A DNA stretch of 64,000 bases from Calycina herbarum (Eukaryota; Ascomycota; Leotiomycetes; Helotiales; Pezizellaceae), in contig LLEY01000091.1 of assembly GCA_001414485.1 (NCBI GenBank), forward strand, positions 1-64,000, given 5' to 3'. The notes beneath the pieces are model-generated. The model was not told where the DNA came from, did no database searches, and was given only the letters and a program-made list of their open reading frames with translations. The position numbers and the translations under genes are program-made. Shown piece by piece: positions 23,217 through 33,394 of this stretch; position 1 is the first letter of the stretch, and the number at the start of each line of letters is the position of its first letter.

Positions 23217-25523
23217 CTGGACCAATTACATATAAATCAGCTAGGATTCCGTACATGTACGTGAAGGATGGTGTTCTGTGTAACGCCGGGTAAGGATGAG
23301 GACTTACTACTGGTCGATGAGCTACAGATATTGCATAAACACGTCAGCTTCCCTCACCCCTCGACCTATCAAGAAGAGAAGCCATGAATTATCTCACAAA
23401 TCGTCGAGGCGAGTTGTCGATGCTGAAACGTCCCCGCAATCGGTATCACCGCTGCCCTATGTTCCTCTCCTTCCCCAGATTGATCGACCCGGTGTTGCGG
23501 GTTCTTGATATTTGGTCTGGGTGGCATCCTTACGGGCCCATTGGTAATTGTGGTGTGGTGGGACGAGGGGAAATCGATCGCTCGTTTTAGCCCAGAATAA
23601 TGTTGTTTGCCTCTTTGGGATGCTTATTTTCGCGATGAAATGGTGAGATTTGTCGTGTTTGTCATCCGCAGGGGTTGAAATGCGACGCTGGGCTGGGTTT
23701 AGACGGGAGCTGAAAGTGTATTGGATGGAAGTACGAGGTGCGGAGATATGAAGATATAAAGCGTGAAAGATTTCCCAGCTAGGTATTGAATAAACCACAT
23801 AAACTCTCATTGCTGTTTTACCAAGTCTCGATTCTGCTTGTGTTTTTACAGTTCTCTTCTATTTTGAAGATTAAAGCAAAGGAGCAGATTTGCATAGACC
23901 AGGACCTTGTTTGTAGGTTAGGTTCCAAGAGCAAGTAAAATGGGCAGCATAATACGCTCCCTACAGAGCCAAGAAAATAACGGCAGGTATTGAGAAAGAG
24001 TCTTTTAAACAAATGAACGCCCAGAATCATATGAAGATAAACTTGAAACAACAGAAATCAAGCAAAGGCACAGAATATCCAACGATAAAGTGCGTACTCA
24101 GTAAACAGCACCAACCAACTGCATCGGTACGTAACCGACCTTCCCAAGTTTTCGGGATTGAAGCCGATTCCACAATTCCGCCAAGCCGGGGAAGGCGAAG
24201 AAGGAAAAAAAGAAAAGAAAACTCTGCCCCTTGGTGATGTTGACGATCGAACGGGGAACCCAAGAACCCAGCCCTTCGGCATCCAATTGTGGCATGGCGT
24301 TGATTTTGCGGGGTATGTACCTGCTTCACGACCAGCATCACAATTTTCCTGCATTCCTCTGAGCCTCAATCGCAAGACAATAACCCCGCTATGTAACTAA
24401 CATTGATTTATATCCTTTGAGGCCGATTTCTCTCGGGCTTCTTTGCACAATGATGGTGCTCAGTAGAACAGCCAATGCAGGAACATCTCCGGACTTCCAG
24501 CAGAGAGACCGGCAAATTGTATGAATGGCGCCATCGTTTCCCCTCTGTGGTGACTATGGGGTCACATCACCTGAACCAACACGACGGTGTAGCCGCTATT
24601 TCTATTACGTTTCGCATGGCTGACGCTGCGTTCTCATTCGCTTTCCATGGCGTCTGCTTGGGTGCGGAGCATTCCAGCGTCCAGCCTTCTTCCTGGGCAG
24701 AGGTCAGATTGCTGCGGAGTATCAAGAACCACCTATCGAGTCGACGCACGAAAGAACAACCTTGCTATGCGCAATGATGATGTTTTCTAGCCGACGATGG
24801 AGTCGGTGTGAGGAATCTGGGTTGACTGGTGTTTTAATTGTTGGTACCACCATGGCTAATTCCTTCATAGAATTGTCGTGCTTTCCCAAACCTCTCCTCC
24901 GAATTCCATCCATCCTTTTGGGACGAAATAAAAGATCTGTGTGGTGCAAGATGTAGGTCTATTTGGTAATGGAATTCTGTGAGTGGATCGCATATTTTGG
25001 AGTGGATTTTCTAGGCAGGTACGGAGGTAGCACCATTGAAAAACGTACTTTCGGGCTCATGCGAAGAAGAATTGTGCTTCCACACATGATGTCTGAAACT
25101 ATTAATACTTGGCTGTAGGTATGGAGTAAAAGAGGGGCTTTTTTCTTTCCTTACCCCTTGACTTTTTTATACAAGACCTTGACGTCTTGTCTTCATCGTT
25201 GTTTTTTCTTACAAGTACCCCGCCCCCGCTTCCGATTTTCTTGACAAGAGCAAACAAACATTCCAGACGTGAATCAACACCAGAAGCGAATAACTTTAGT
25301 AAGACAAAGAGATCCGATCAATTTCGCACGTCATCTCCAGAATCAAGTTACACTACTCAAATCTATTGGATTCACCATTCCCCACAATTTCGAGTAACCT
25401 AAATCGATTGGCATTTTACAGCTCTCACCTCGACCAACAACACAACAGACTTTTCAGCTTCACGGACCTTCCAACAATAACAAGTTTTCGCAAACATTAA
25501 CAAATAAACAACACACCAGCAAA
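23217..25523. other. Long intergenic region
   Basis: Holds the unresolved first exon of the preceding gene (to about 23385) and the upstream region of the DUF3602 gene. A 65-codon minus-strand frame at 24098-24295 begins with ATG and has one hydrophobic helix, but no family is recognised. A CA/AC-rich leader precedes 25524. Nothing else is supported. Confidence 0.4.
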
Positions 25524-26252
25524 ATGGCTGCCATTCCAAAGGATCTCGCGGAAACCCACCGAAACAGCTCAGACTCTCGAAATGGCCCTCTATCTCACGG
25601 CCGTGGTGGCGCTGGTAAGCTATATTCTCTTAAATCCAAATTCCAGCCCCGAACTACTTAGTTTGCAGTAGTATGCGCTGCGAACAATGCGCAGATTCCC
25701 TGCGAAGTTCGAGGTGTTTTTGAACGCAAGCAAATATGCAGCTTCGGAGCCCCTCCAATTCTTTGAAGCTATCAGAATGTATCACTAACACAATTTCATG
25801 TAGGAAACATCGGCAGCTCACCAGCCGATTTCGACCCCGTAACCCTCCAAACCCCAACCATCAAGAGCGATGTTTACACCACCGGCCGAGGTGGAAGTGG
25901 CAACATGGCCAAGAACACCGATGCAGAGGCAGCGAGACGAGCTCAGGATGTTGAGAGGTAAGAACTATATACCCCTCTATTCCACTTCCCTCTTTCAAGC
26001 ACCAAAAAAACTTGCGTTCGAGTACCCCAAACTAACAAACAAAATAGTGCACCACGCAGACAATCTAACTCCTCCTCACATGTCGGTCGTGGTGGTGCGG
26101 CCAATGTTTTCAAACCCACAGCCGAAGATATCCTCCAAGCACGAAAGGACAACGCGAAATGGGAGAGCGCAGTTGGAGATGATGAGACGACAAGCAAGAA
26201 CGCGAAGGGATTGGCTGATAAGGGAAAGGAGTGGTTGTTTGGCAAGAAGTGA
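25524..26252 (+). CDS. DUF3602 protein, Par32-like, with three GRGG motifs
   Basis: Exons 25524-25614, 25804-25957 and 26048-26252 join to 450 nt, 149 residues. Introns of 189 and 90 nt have GT/AG ends; intron 1 falls inside the first GRGG motif. The protein is hydrophilic and probably disordered, with three spaced copies of the DUF3602 signature: HGRGGAGN, TGRGGSGN and VGRGGAAN, and it ends in a lysine/tryptophan segment (KGKEWLFGKK). The yeast relative Par32 is a phosphoprotein that restrains ammonium transporters under TORC1 control. Whether this copy does so is inference. A long AC-rich 5' leader precedes the ATG, as for highly expressed fungal genes. Confidence 0.88.
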
Positions 26253-27031
26253 ACAAGAAACAATCTCAACAGGCTCCTTTTCCTTGCGGCGCGATCTTCG
26301 TATTTGATGGATGGTGATCTTTCATATAGGGCTTGGGATGGATGATTCTTTTCTCCTGATTTAACTCGGAAATGGGAATGGGGCGTTTCATGGTTGGGGA
26401 GGGGTGTTGGCGTTTTCTAGCCTCTTTGCGATTTGCTTTTGCCTGCTTTCGCGGATGATAGGAGAGTTGAAACTAATAGTTGTTGAGAGAAATGATACCC
26501 TTGTTTACAAGGACTTCTATATTGCTTTCCTAAAAGAAATCCACCTCTTCTTCCGGTTTTGATTTTGCCAAGATGAAGTTTTCGAGTCTTTCTGTATCTC
26601 AGCTGGACATTAAGGACTTATTTCAGGGCGGTAGAAGGATCGCTTGAAGATAGTGGAAGACTTGAGCGTGATGGGCATGAAATTCTTTCACTTTTACATT
26701 TATACTTTCGCAGAACAATATTTTCTCTCTAAAACGTTTGAAATTCAAATTTAGAGGATGGTATCTACCTGAGAAGTATCTCACCAGGTTCAAGAGAACA
26801 ACATGGTTTCCTATTTTTGCTATCTAATGAGTGGTCATTCTGGCACGGAAGAGTCAGGATTGTCATGCACACTTCTTCATTGGTTATTCCCACCCTAACT
26901 TTTCATCCCCATTACTTTCAAGAGCAAACAGCTAGAATAAACCATCCTCGTCTTCCACGAGCCTAAATACAACCCCATAAATCACAGCCCCCAACGCCAA
27001 GCAAGAACCACTTCCCCCCATCCCCTCCCCC
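26253..27031. other. Intergenic, convergent 3' regions
   Basis: Lies between the DUF3602 stop and the MYND gene stop, so it is a tail-to-tail region. No feature is seen. Confidence 0.4.
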
Positions 27032-27712
27032 TCACTCTCGTCCATAATACAACAAATACTCCCTCGCGACTCTCAAATCTCCTAGCCCAACATCCCCATA
27101 TACCTCTCCCTCCTTCCTAGTAACAACCACCGGACCTCTCCACTCATGACCCGCCTTCCCACCCGTGAGCTTCGCCACACATTGATTTACCTCCGATCCA
27201 TCAAGTGCAAACGTGTCTCTCACATAGATCCCAACCGTATGGTCGAGGTCAAATTGATGCGTTGGATTCCATGATTGGGTGAGGGGGATGAACTGACGGT
27301 TTGGACCCGAGTATTCCTTTGGTGCAGAGGGAGGACTGGGGAGGAGCTCGTCGAGGTAGGGGACGCCTGTGAGGCTGACAAAGATCCAGATTAATTGGGG
27401 GGTTTGCGAGTCGACGGGGAGAAGGATGGCGCTGGGGGGTGTTAGTGCCTATTTGAGGAGAGAAAGAGAGGGTGGTTCATTCACCAAATACAATCGGGTA
27501 TAACAAGAATAAAAAGCAAAACAAACTTACAGTTTAAAGTTGCCCAAGGCCCGGGTCAAGAGCATATCAGTGACGTCTTTGCAGAGCGTCTTGTGGAGGG
27601 ACCAGTCTTTCTTTTGACAAGCCGGGCTGCAGTAGAATGTTGAATGACAGGTGCTGCATCGCTTCGCACCAGAGGCGTTGCATATCGTGCAGGTGGAGTT
27701 GAGTGTTACCAT
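27032..27712 (-). CDS. MYND-type zinc-finger protein
   Basis: Exons 27712-27531 and 27431-27032, with a 99-nt intron, join to 582 nt, 193 residues. The start MVTLNSTC is used; an ORF extension upstream lacks other support. The MYND finger is complete: Cys8, Cys11, Cys19, Cys22, Cys28, Cys32, His40 and Cys44, ending QKKDWSLHKTLC. The C-terminal part (PQLIWIFVSLTGVPYLDELL, WNPTHQFDLDHTVGIYVRD, HEWRGPVVVTRKEG) follows the layout of fungal MYND-domain proteins of unknown function. MYND fingers mediate protein-protein contacts, often in chromatin. It is divergent from a clearly related but broken copy at 28448, with the intron at the same codon, so the two arose by duplication. Confidence 0.85.
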
Positions 27713-28447
27713 CGTGGCAGTTGAGAGAAAAGAGTTGTGTTGTAGAGGGAAAAAAGAGAATGTCTCCTGCAAAAACAAAGCCTTCAAAGTAGGAAGCTGC
27801 GAGCTCGCGAATACTTGCCTACGGCGTGTTTTGGGAAGGACCGCCCTCGCTTGACGGAGAGTATGGATCCAAGACGAAGTCAAAGGGTGAATAGTTGAAA
27901 ATGCTGTTTACCTACCACTACAACACCCAAAAAAAGAACCCAAAAAAATGGCAAAAATTCCATTCACCCCGAAGGCCGGCCAAGTTTGAAAACCAGACGA
28001 AGTGAGTTTTATTTCTTAGGCTCCGAGAGGGCGTAGGAATAAGGGACCACACCACGTCAGAGATTTGTAGGGTGAGGGGAGGATTTGCCGAGGATTCTGC
28101 TTATTGGTGTGTTGTTGTGAAGTGAAGTGAAGAAGTTGAGAGGTGTCGCTTCGGCGAGTATGTCAACAACTGAGGGTACCCAGAACGCTTTCAACATACC
28201 CAATTCTTTAATCAAGACTTAACTACCCAATTTCCTTCCCCTAAAACAACCCTCTCCAATATCAGTTCTCTGAAGTCAATTAAGCTCTTGCCCCACGCCT
28301 CCCAAAAGTGAAACAGTCTACATTCACCTTTTCGTCCTCGTTTTGATCTTTATTAAACAGAATATCAGTGCACTTGCTAGCGCACTTTTGAAGTATATAG
28401 TAAGGACTTTGTACCAACACTGCTCTTCTCTCTCGACAGCTACCACA
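27713..28447. other. Region between the divergent MYND copies
   Basis: 735 bp between the two starts. It would hold the promoter of the intact copy. No gene is supported. Confidence 0.4.
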
Positions 28448-29159
28448 ATAGTAACCCGAATCCCCAACTACACCTGCACAATGTGCAGCTCCTCTGGCGC
28501 GAAACGCTGAACCACCTGCCTTTCCTCAGCATATTGCTCCCAGGCCTGTCAAAAGAAGGATTGGGGTATTCATAAAACGATTCGCAAGACATTCACAGAA
28601 CTACCAACCTGACCTTCTCCCTCTTACAAACTGTAGGCTCAAATTCCCTCCCAACCATACCGAAGAATTCTTCATTGCCCCAACGAGAAAGAAAACAAAA
28701 ACCCAAATTAACACACCCAGCGCCATCCACTTTCCCTACAACTCCCCAACCCCGCAACTAACCTGGATCGACTGCCTTGACCCCTACGGCGAAGGCTGGG
28801 AAAAGCCCTCCCTCGACCGAATCCTGCAAATCCCTAACCCCAAATCCTGGGCCGCAGGCAGACCAGATAGACGATACATCCCCGTCATAGCCAATCACTG
28901 GCGACGTTTCAATCTCTCTCACACCGTCAACATTACAGTCCGAGAGGGAGCCTCAATGGATGGATCGGAATTGAATGAGTGTGCGGAGGCGTTGACGAAG
29001 GGAAATATGGCTCATGAGTGTTGGAGGGGTCCGATTGTAGTTATGAGACAACCTGGTGTTGCTGATGATCCGATGGTGTATGAGGATGTAAAGGCTGAGG
29101 ACTTGGGGATCGCGGTTGATTATTTGCTTTGGTACCTATCAGGCAAGCGCGGGGTTTGA
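28448..29159 (+). pseudogene. Broken MYND zinc-finger gene, paralogue of the 27032-27712 gene
   Basis: The layout mirrors the intact neighbour: exon 28448-28632, intron 28633-28720 at the same codon (AAA CT|GT; acceptor CAG|CGCCATCC in both), exon 28721-29159. The finger reads CTMCSSSGAKR-stop-TTC, then YCSQACQKKDWGIHKTIRK. Lesions: ATA replaces the start ATG (28448-28450); TGA replaces a zinc cysteine codon (28508-28510); CGC (Arg) replaces the last zinc cysteine (28583-28585); TGA (28610-28612) stands where arginine is likely. The second exon is fully open and well preserved (PQLTWIDCLDPYGEGW, MDGSELNECAEALTKG). So the zinc-finger half is dead, while a 67-codon or longer C-terminal piece remains readable from an internal ATG at 28956. 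Confidence 0.85.
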
Positions 29160-29594
29160 GCTTATTTCTTAGGATTCTCGGTACTGCATGCTGTTTACAC
29201 TTGTGGCTGATGATCACAGAGAGGACAATTGAGTTTCGATCACTTACAAGACCGAAGTTGAGATGGAGGTCTTACAATCCGAGATAAAATGCAGAAATCG
29301 CAAACAACTCGTGTCTACTCCCCAACTTTCATCTGAACCTCATGTATTATTCTTTCAAACATCTAAGATTAACCTGCTTGCATAGGACTTTCCAGCAAAC
29401 TTTCCCATTGCCCATCAATATCCAAGATGTCCGTCTATCTATCCTGTCCTGTAAAAGGGGGTATCCAACCAAGGTGTTATAAATCATCAGTCGTGAACTC
29501 CATCACACACCTAAGAAGCACCCAACATTCCTAATCCTGGAAACTTTTCAAACTCCACCCATTTCTTAAACTCCATGGAAAAAAGCAAAAACGC
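29160..29594. other. Intergenic, no feature seen
   Basis: Convergent region between the MYND relic and the MFS transporter. Confidence 0.4.
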
Positions 29595-31308
29595 TCAGAG
29601 ATACCGATGAAAATCCGGCTCTCCCAATCTGCGTCTCCATCCCTCGCCCCAAACCATCAATGCGACGATGGGCAAGAAGAAAATAGTTTGTACAGTGGCA
29701 AAGGTAAACCAAGCCCAGAAATAGCCCACCTTGTCGGCAAATGGCAAGGCGAAATATCCCACCACGAAACTCAGACCACGACTTAGATTGAACAAAACAC
29801 CAGACTCTGGGGTCTGTGGCTTGTAACAATCAGAGATGTAGGCATAGAGACACGTGCTTGTGATTTGAAGACCAAACACACCTACTCCTAGACCAACGAG
29901 TGGAGGAATATAGGTGGTTTTTCCTACCGTAGCGCCAAAGATTATGAGACCTAAGGGCATGGTGATGGCAGCAAGAGGGAGAAGGTAGAGTCTGAATTCT
30001 GGTTTTCGATTTCCTCCGTTTCGGAGTGCCATCTTGTACATGACCCAATCGCTTGCTCTGCCGGCGAACACCTCTCCGATGATTGATCCGATGGAGAGGG
30101 AGACTCCAAGACAAGCGCCAATTGGACCCGGCTTGAAATGGTAGAATTGCGTGTATATGTAGGCTAAGCTTATAGCAGGCATTACGTTGATAAAAGTCCA
30201 GGCCCAGGTGTAATACCAGAAGGGAAATATGATCGAGGGGTATTGAAGCATCTTGAAAGATTGGAGAAAGTCTGATGAATGTAGTTTACGACCTGGTATC
30301 ATGTTGCCTCGGAAGGAAAAGAGCATTTGCACGTAGGTCCTTTCGTGGGTTCGATTATTAAGGAATTCGGGGTCGCGAGAAAAGAGTGTTTCTGGGAAGA
30401 GGAAGAGAGCGACTACGAAGCAGGCTGCAGTTGAAAGTGCGCCTAGATAGTAATCCCATTGCCAACCAGCTGCCTGGCCAAGGAATCCACCGACTGGGCA
30501 TTTGTTAGTATGATATACATATATAACCGAATGCTTGAAGGGGGTAGTACTCACTCAAAGCAGCAACATGTGCCCCATTCACAATGAAGATGGAATACAC
30601 GCCAGTCTTCTCGCCTCTCTCATGCAGGAAGAACATGTCATTCACACACGCTGTCCCCACAGACATCATTCCTCCGAAACCAAATCCACACATCGCTCTT
30701 GTGCCCAGGAGCGCATCGAAGTTTGGTGAGGCTCCGGAGCCAACCCCGCCGAGAAGAGTAATCAAAATGGCGAGGAGGGTGATGGGCCGACGTCCGTAGT
30801 AGTTGGTGAGGGGTGTCCAGAAAAATGGCGAGATGCCCCCCATGATAATCGCCGTTGTAGTGCTGTACGCAGCGATCTTGGCATCCACCTTCATTGCTTC
30901 ACTGAGGAGGACCAGACTAGGATTGATCAAGGCTGCGTTGTAGGGACCCAGAAACGCCATCATTCCCACCTGAACCAGGACCGCCCATTTTAACCATGCT
31001 GGCCAATTCTGCGAAGACTCCGAGTTAGTTCCAAGTTCTCGAAGGGGCCCATGATGGCATTGCGCGTTTAGACAATTGGATTGGAGAATACTAACGAGGG
31101 GATCGTCCTTGAAGCGACTCGGTTGTGGAACGAGTGGCAGTCCGTTTGCATCGCGCTTGCAGTCTGCTGGGTTATTGCCGTCTTGTTCCTGAGCGCCTCT
31201 GATATGCTTCTCGTTGCTTCCTGCAGTCGAGATGTTCCGTTCTGAGTCGTTGGCACCAGCAATTGACGCCGTTTTACGATCGCTTTCGCGCCTGGTGAGG
31301 TGGTCCAT
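29595..31308 (-). CDS. Major facilitator superfamily transporter (DHA1-like)
   Basis: Exons 31308-31096, 31008-30555 and 30493-29595 join to 1566 nt, 521 residues; introns are 87 nt (branch ACTAAC) and 61 nt. After a hydrophilic N-terminal tail of ~85 residues come twelve probable membrane helices. The first half contains the MFS loop motif TPLTNYYGRRPITLL between helices 2 and 3 and FGFGGMMSVGTACVND in helix 4/5; a cytosolic loop near FLFPETLFSRDPEF splits the halves. This matches fungal plasma-membrane proton antiporters or uptake carriers of the DHA1 type. The substrate cannot be read from sequence. Nothing nearby indicates a biosynthetic cluster. Confidence 0.9.
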
Positions 31309-33394
31309 GATGACAGTCTTGGAATTGGTTGTGGCCCAGCCTTGGAGAGAGGGGGAGGGAGATTAAGGTGCAAAAAGCAAAAAAGAGAGGGAGGTCTGGG
31401 GAAAGGCACAAAGGTCGAAGTGACCGTTGAACAACAACATGAATGCGATCGGTCGTCCGATATTTGAGAGAATTGGAGCGGTGGAGGAAGCCGTGAATGG
31501 CGAACGGCATAAAACTCTTGGATTCCTGGGCGCTGGCGCCCAAGATTGGTGAAGCTGAGAATGGTGAAGCGTGTCGTTGAGACATTCAAGCCAAGGCCTC
31601 AAACTGAACGGCCAAGCCATTGGCCAACCCGCCCGCCCTCCTTCGGATCCCCGCAAAATCCCCATTTGACTCCATCGTCACTTTTTCCTGCATACACATT
31701 CACTCACATACGGAACACATACATAAAAAGGCACCATCCGCCTGTGATTCGAGACGGGAAGACGGGACAGAAATGCCTCACCAGCCAAATGGTAAGATGC
31801 AGGTTATCGTTATCTCAGCAGAAAGTGACTGATTCGGGATCGGATCATCAGCATCGGCCGACATCGCTAGGGATTTAAAGAGCCCTTCTTCGCTTCTCAT
31901 CTCTCCTTTTACTCTATCAAAGCCACGACCATGACCGGAAAGTTCCATGAAAGTCTCAATTCGGCATGCACCTCGAAGGTCATCTGTTGGGCACCGTCAT
32001 CATCGAGTGGTGTGGTATTTTGGGCCTTGATGAAAGTCCTGCATTTCGTTGGAGGCTGACCGCAGGCCAGTTCGTCATCCTACCTAGCTATGAAGGAGCT
32101 TCGGATTTAAAGGGGCTTTCCCACGCTTTTCTACATCTTTTCCAGCATGAGACTTTGACTGGCTAAGTTTCCCGAATCCATATCAAAAGGGAGCATGTGC
32201 CCAAAGTTCGGAATGGAGAGAGTCGCTACTTATTGGTTCACGAAGTCGTGGTGCAAACAAAACTTGAGGTTCTTTGGATAGAGCAGTTCAAAATAGCAGC
32301 ATTTCATATAAGTTTGCATGAACGATGAGTAGTTCTCAAGTCCGGCAACTATCACCAAAATAGAAGCTTGCCCGGACAGTTTATCCTCAACTGGTTTTTG
32401 AGGTTGTACAGAAGCAGCAAACTTATTCTGAGTCAGAGATAGTTCTCGAACGATTGCTTGGTTTCCCAAAATTGGTTGCATACAGGTTGCCGAGACAATA
32501 CAGTAAGCATTCTAACTTGTTTAATGTTGTGCAACCTGGTAGGGACCTTAACCTTCTCTTGTTCCGCTATTATCCTGGCATCAAATTAAAGCCTGAGGAG
32601 AGTGAGAGTTGCCGGGTAGAAATGGCTACAGTCGGTTGGTCGTGTGCTCTTAAACGTGGGGGCTTATTGGGAGGTACTATCAGATGCCGGACTACAACCG
32701 CTCGTGGGATTTCTTTGCAACCTTTCGAACTGATGTGCAGTGATACTAGTACTTGGGGTTTTTATATTGGGGATTGCGGGGAAGTTTTGCTGCGGGACGG
32801 GACCTCACATCTGAGACACATACCAAGAGATTATTTATTCAGTACTTGGATTCAAGATGCTGAAAACTTCAACTTCCGCCTGTAAAAGTATCGATATATA
32901 TTTTCAAGGATCTTCATATCTTGCTTGCTCTGTCTCTGCAGCTTATCTTCTCTTGGCCAGGTTCAAATGGAAATTGGGAAAAGCTGAGACAACACTCAAT
33001 TCGAGATGAGCTAAGAGCTAAGACGGGGGACGAGGTCGCAGGCGGGGGCGAAAAGCTTGGCCTCCGCACCCCGGCTCTACCAGCCTCTACCAGCACACTA
33101 CTGACGACGTCTGCATTTACCAACGCTGTCTGCAAAACATCCATCGTACCTAGTCAACCTGACTTACCATATGTACGGGTCCCACCAAAACTCGACGACA
33201 TCTATTCTCCTTCTCCGCTCGACCCTTCTTCCCCCATGAGCAATCAATCTATCAGGGTCATCTTTTTCCATCATTTAGACCAGCAATCGCCGGTTCAGCT
33301 GCGTCACGCTTTCTCCTCCATCGCCCGTCCCCGCCAATACGGCTTTTGCGGCACGGCTGGCTGTTCTCTCTAACGGCACTCTTTCACCCTCATC
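31309..33394. other. Long upstream region between MFS transporter and Zn2Cys6 gene
   Basis: 2.1 kb shared by two divergent genes. A 143-codon plus-strand frame (32454-32885) starts with TTG, and its sequence is not recognised. CT-rich stretches near 31380-31450 and 33200-33390 look like promoter or leader sequence. The regulator may control its neighbour, but that is only suggested by the arrangement. Confidence 0.4.

Noticed and set aside
24098..24295. 65-codon minus-strand frame with ATG and one membrane helix
   Set aside because: Could be a small mitochondrial-type protein, but no family was recognised and no flanking exons could be joined; left out for lack of support.
32454..32885. 143-codon plus-strand frame
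   Set aside because: Begins with TTG, not ATG, and has no recognised motif.
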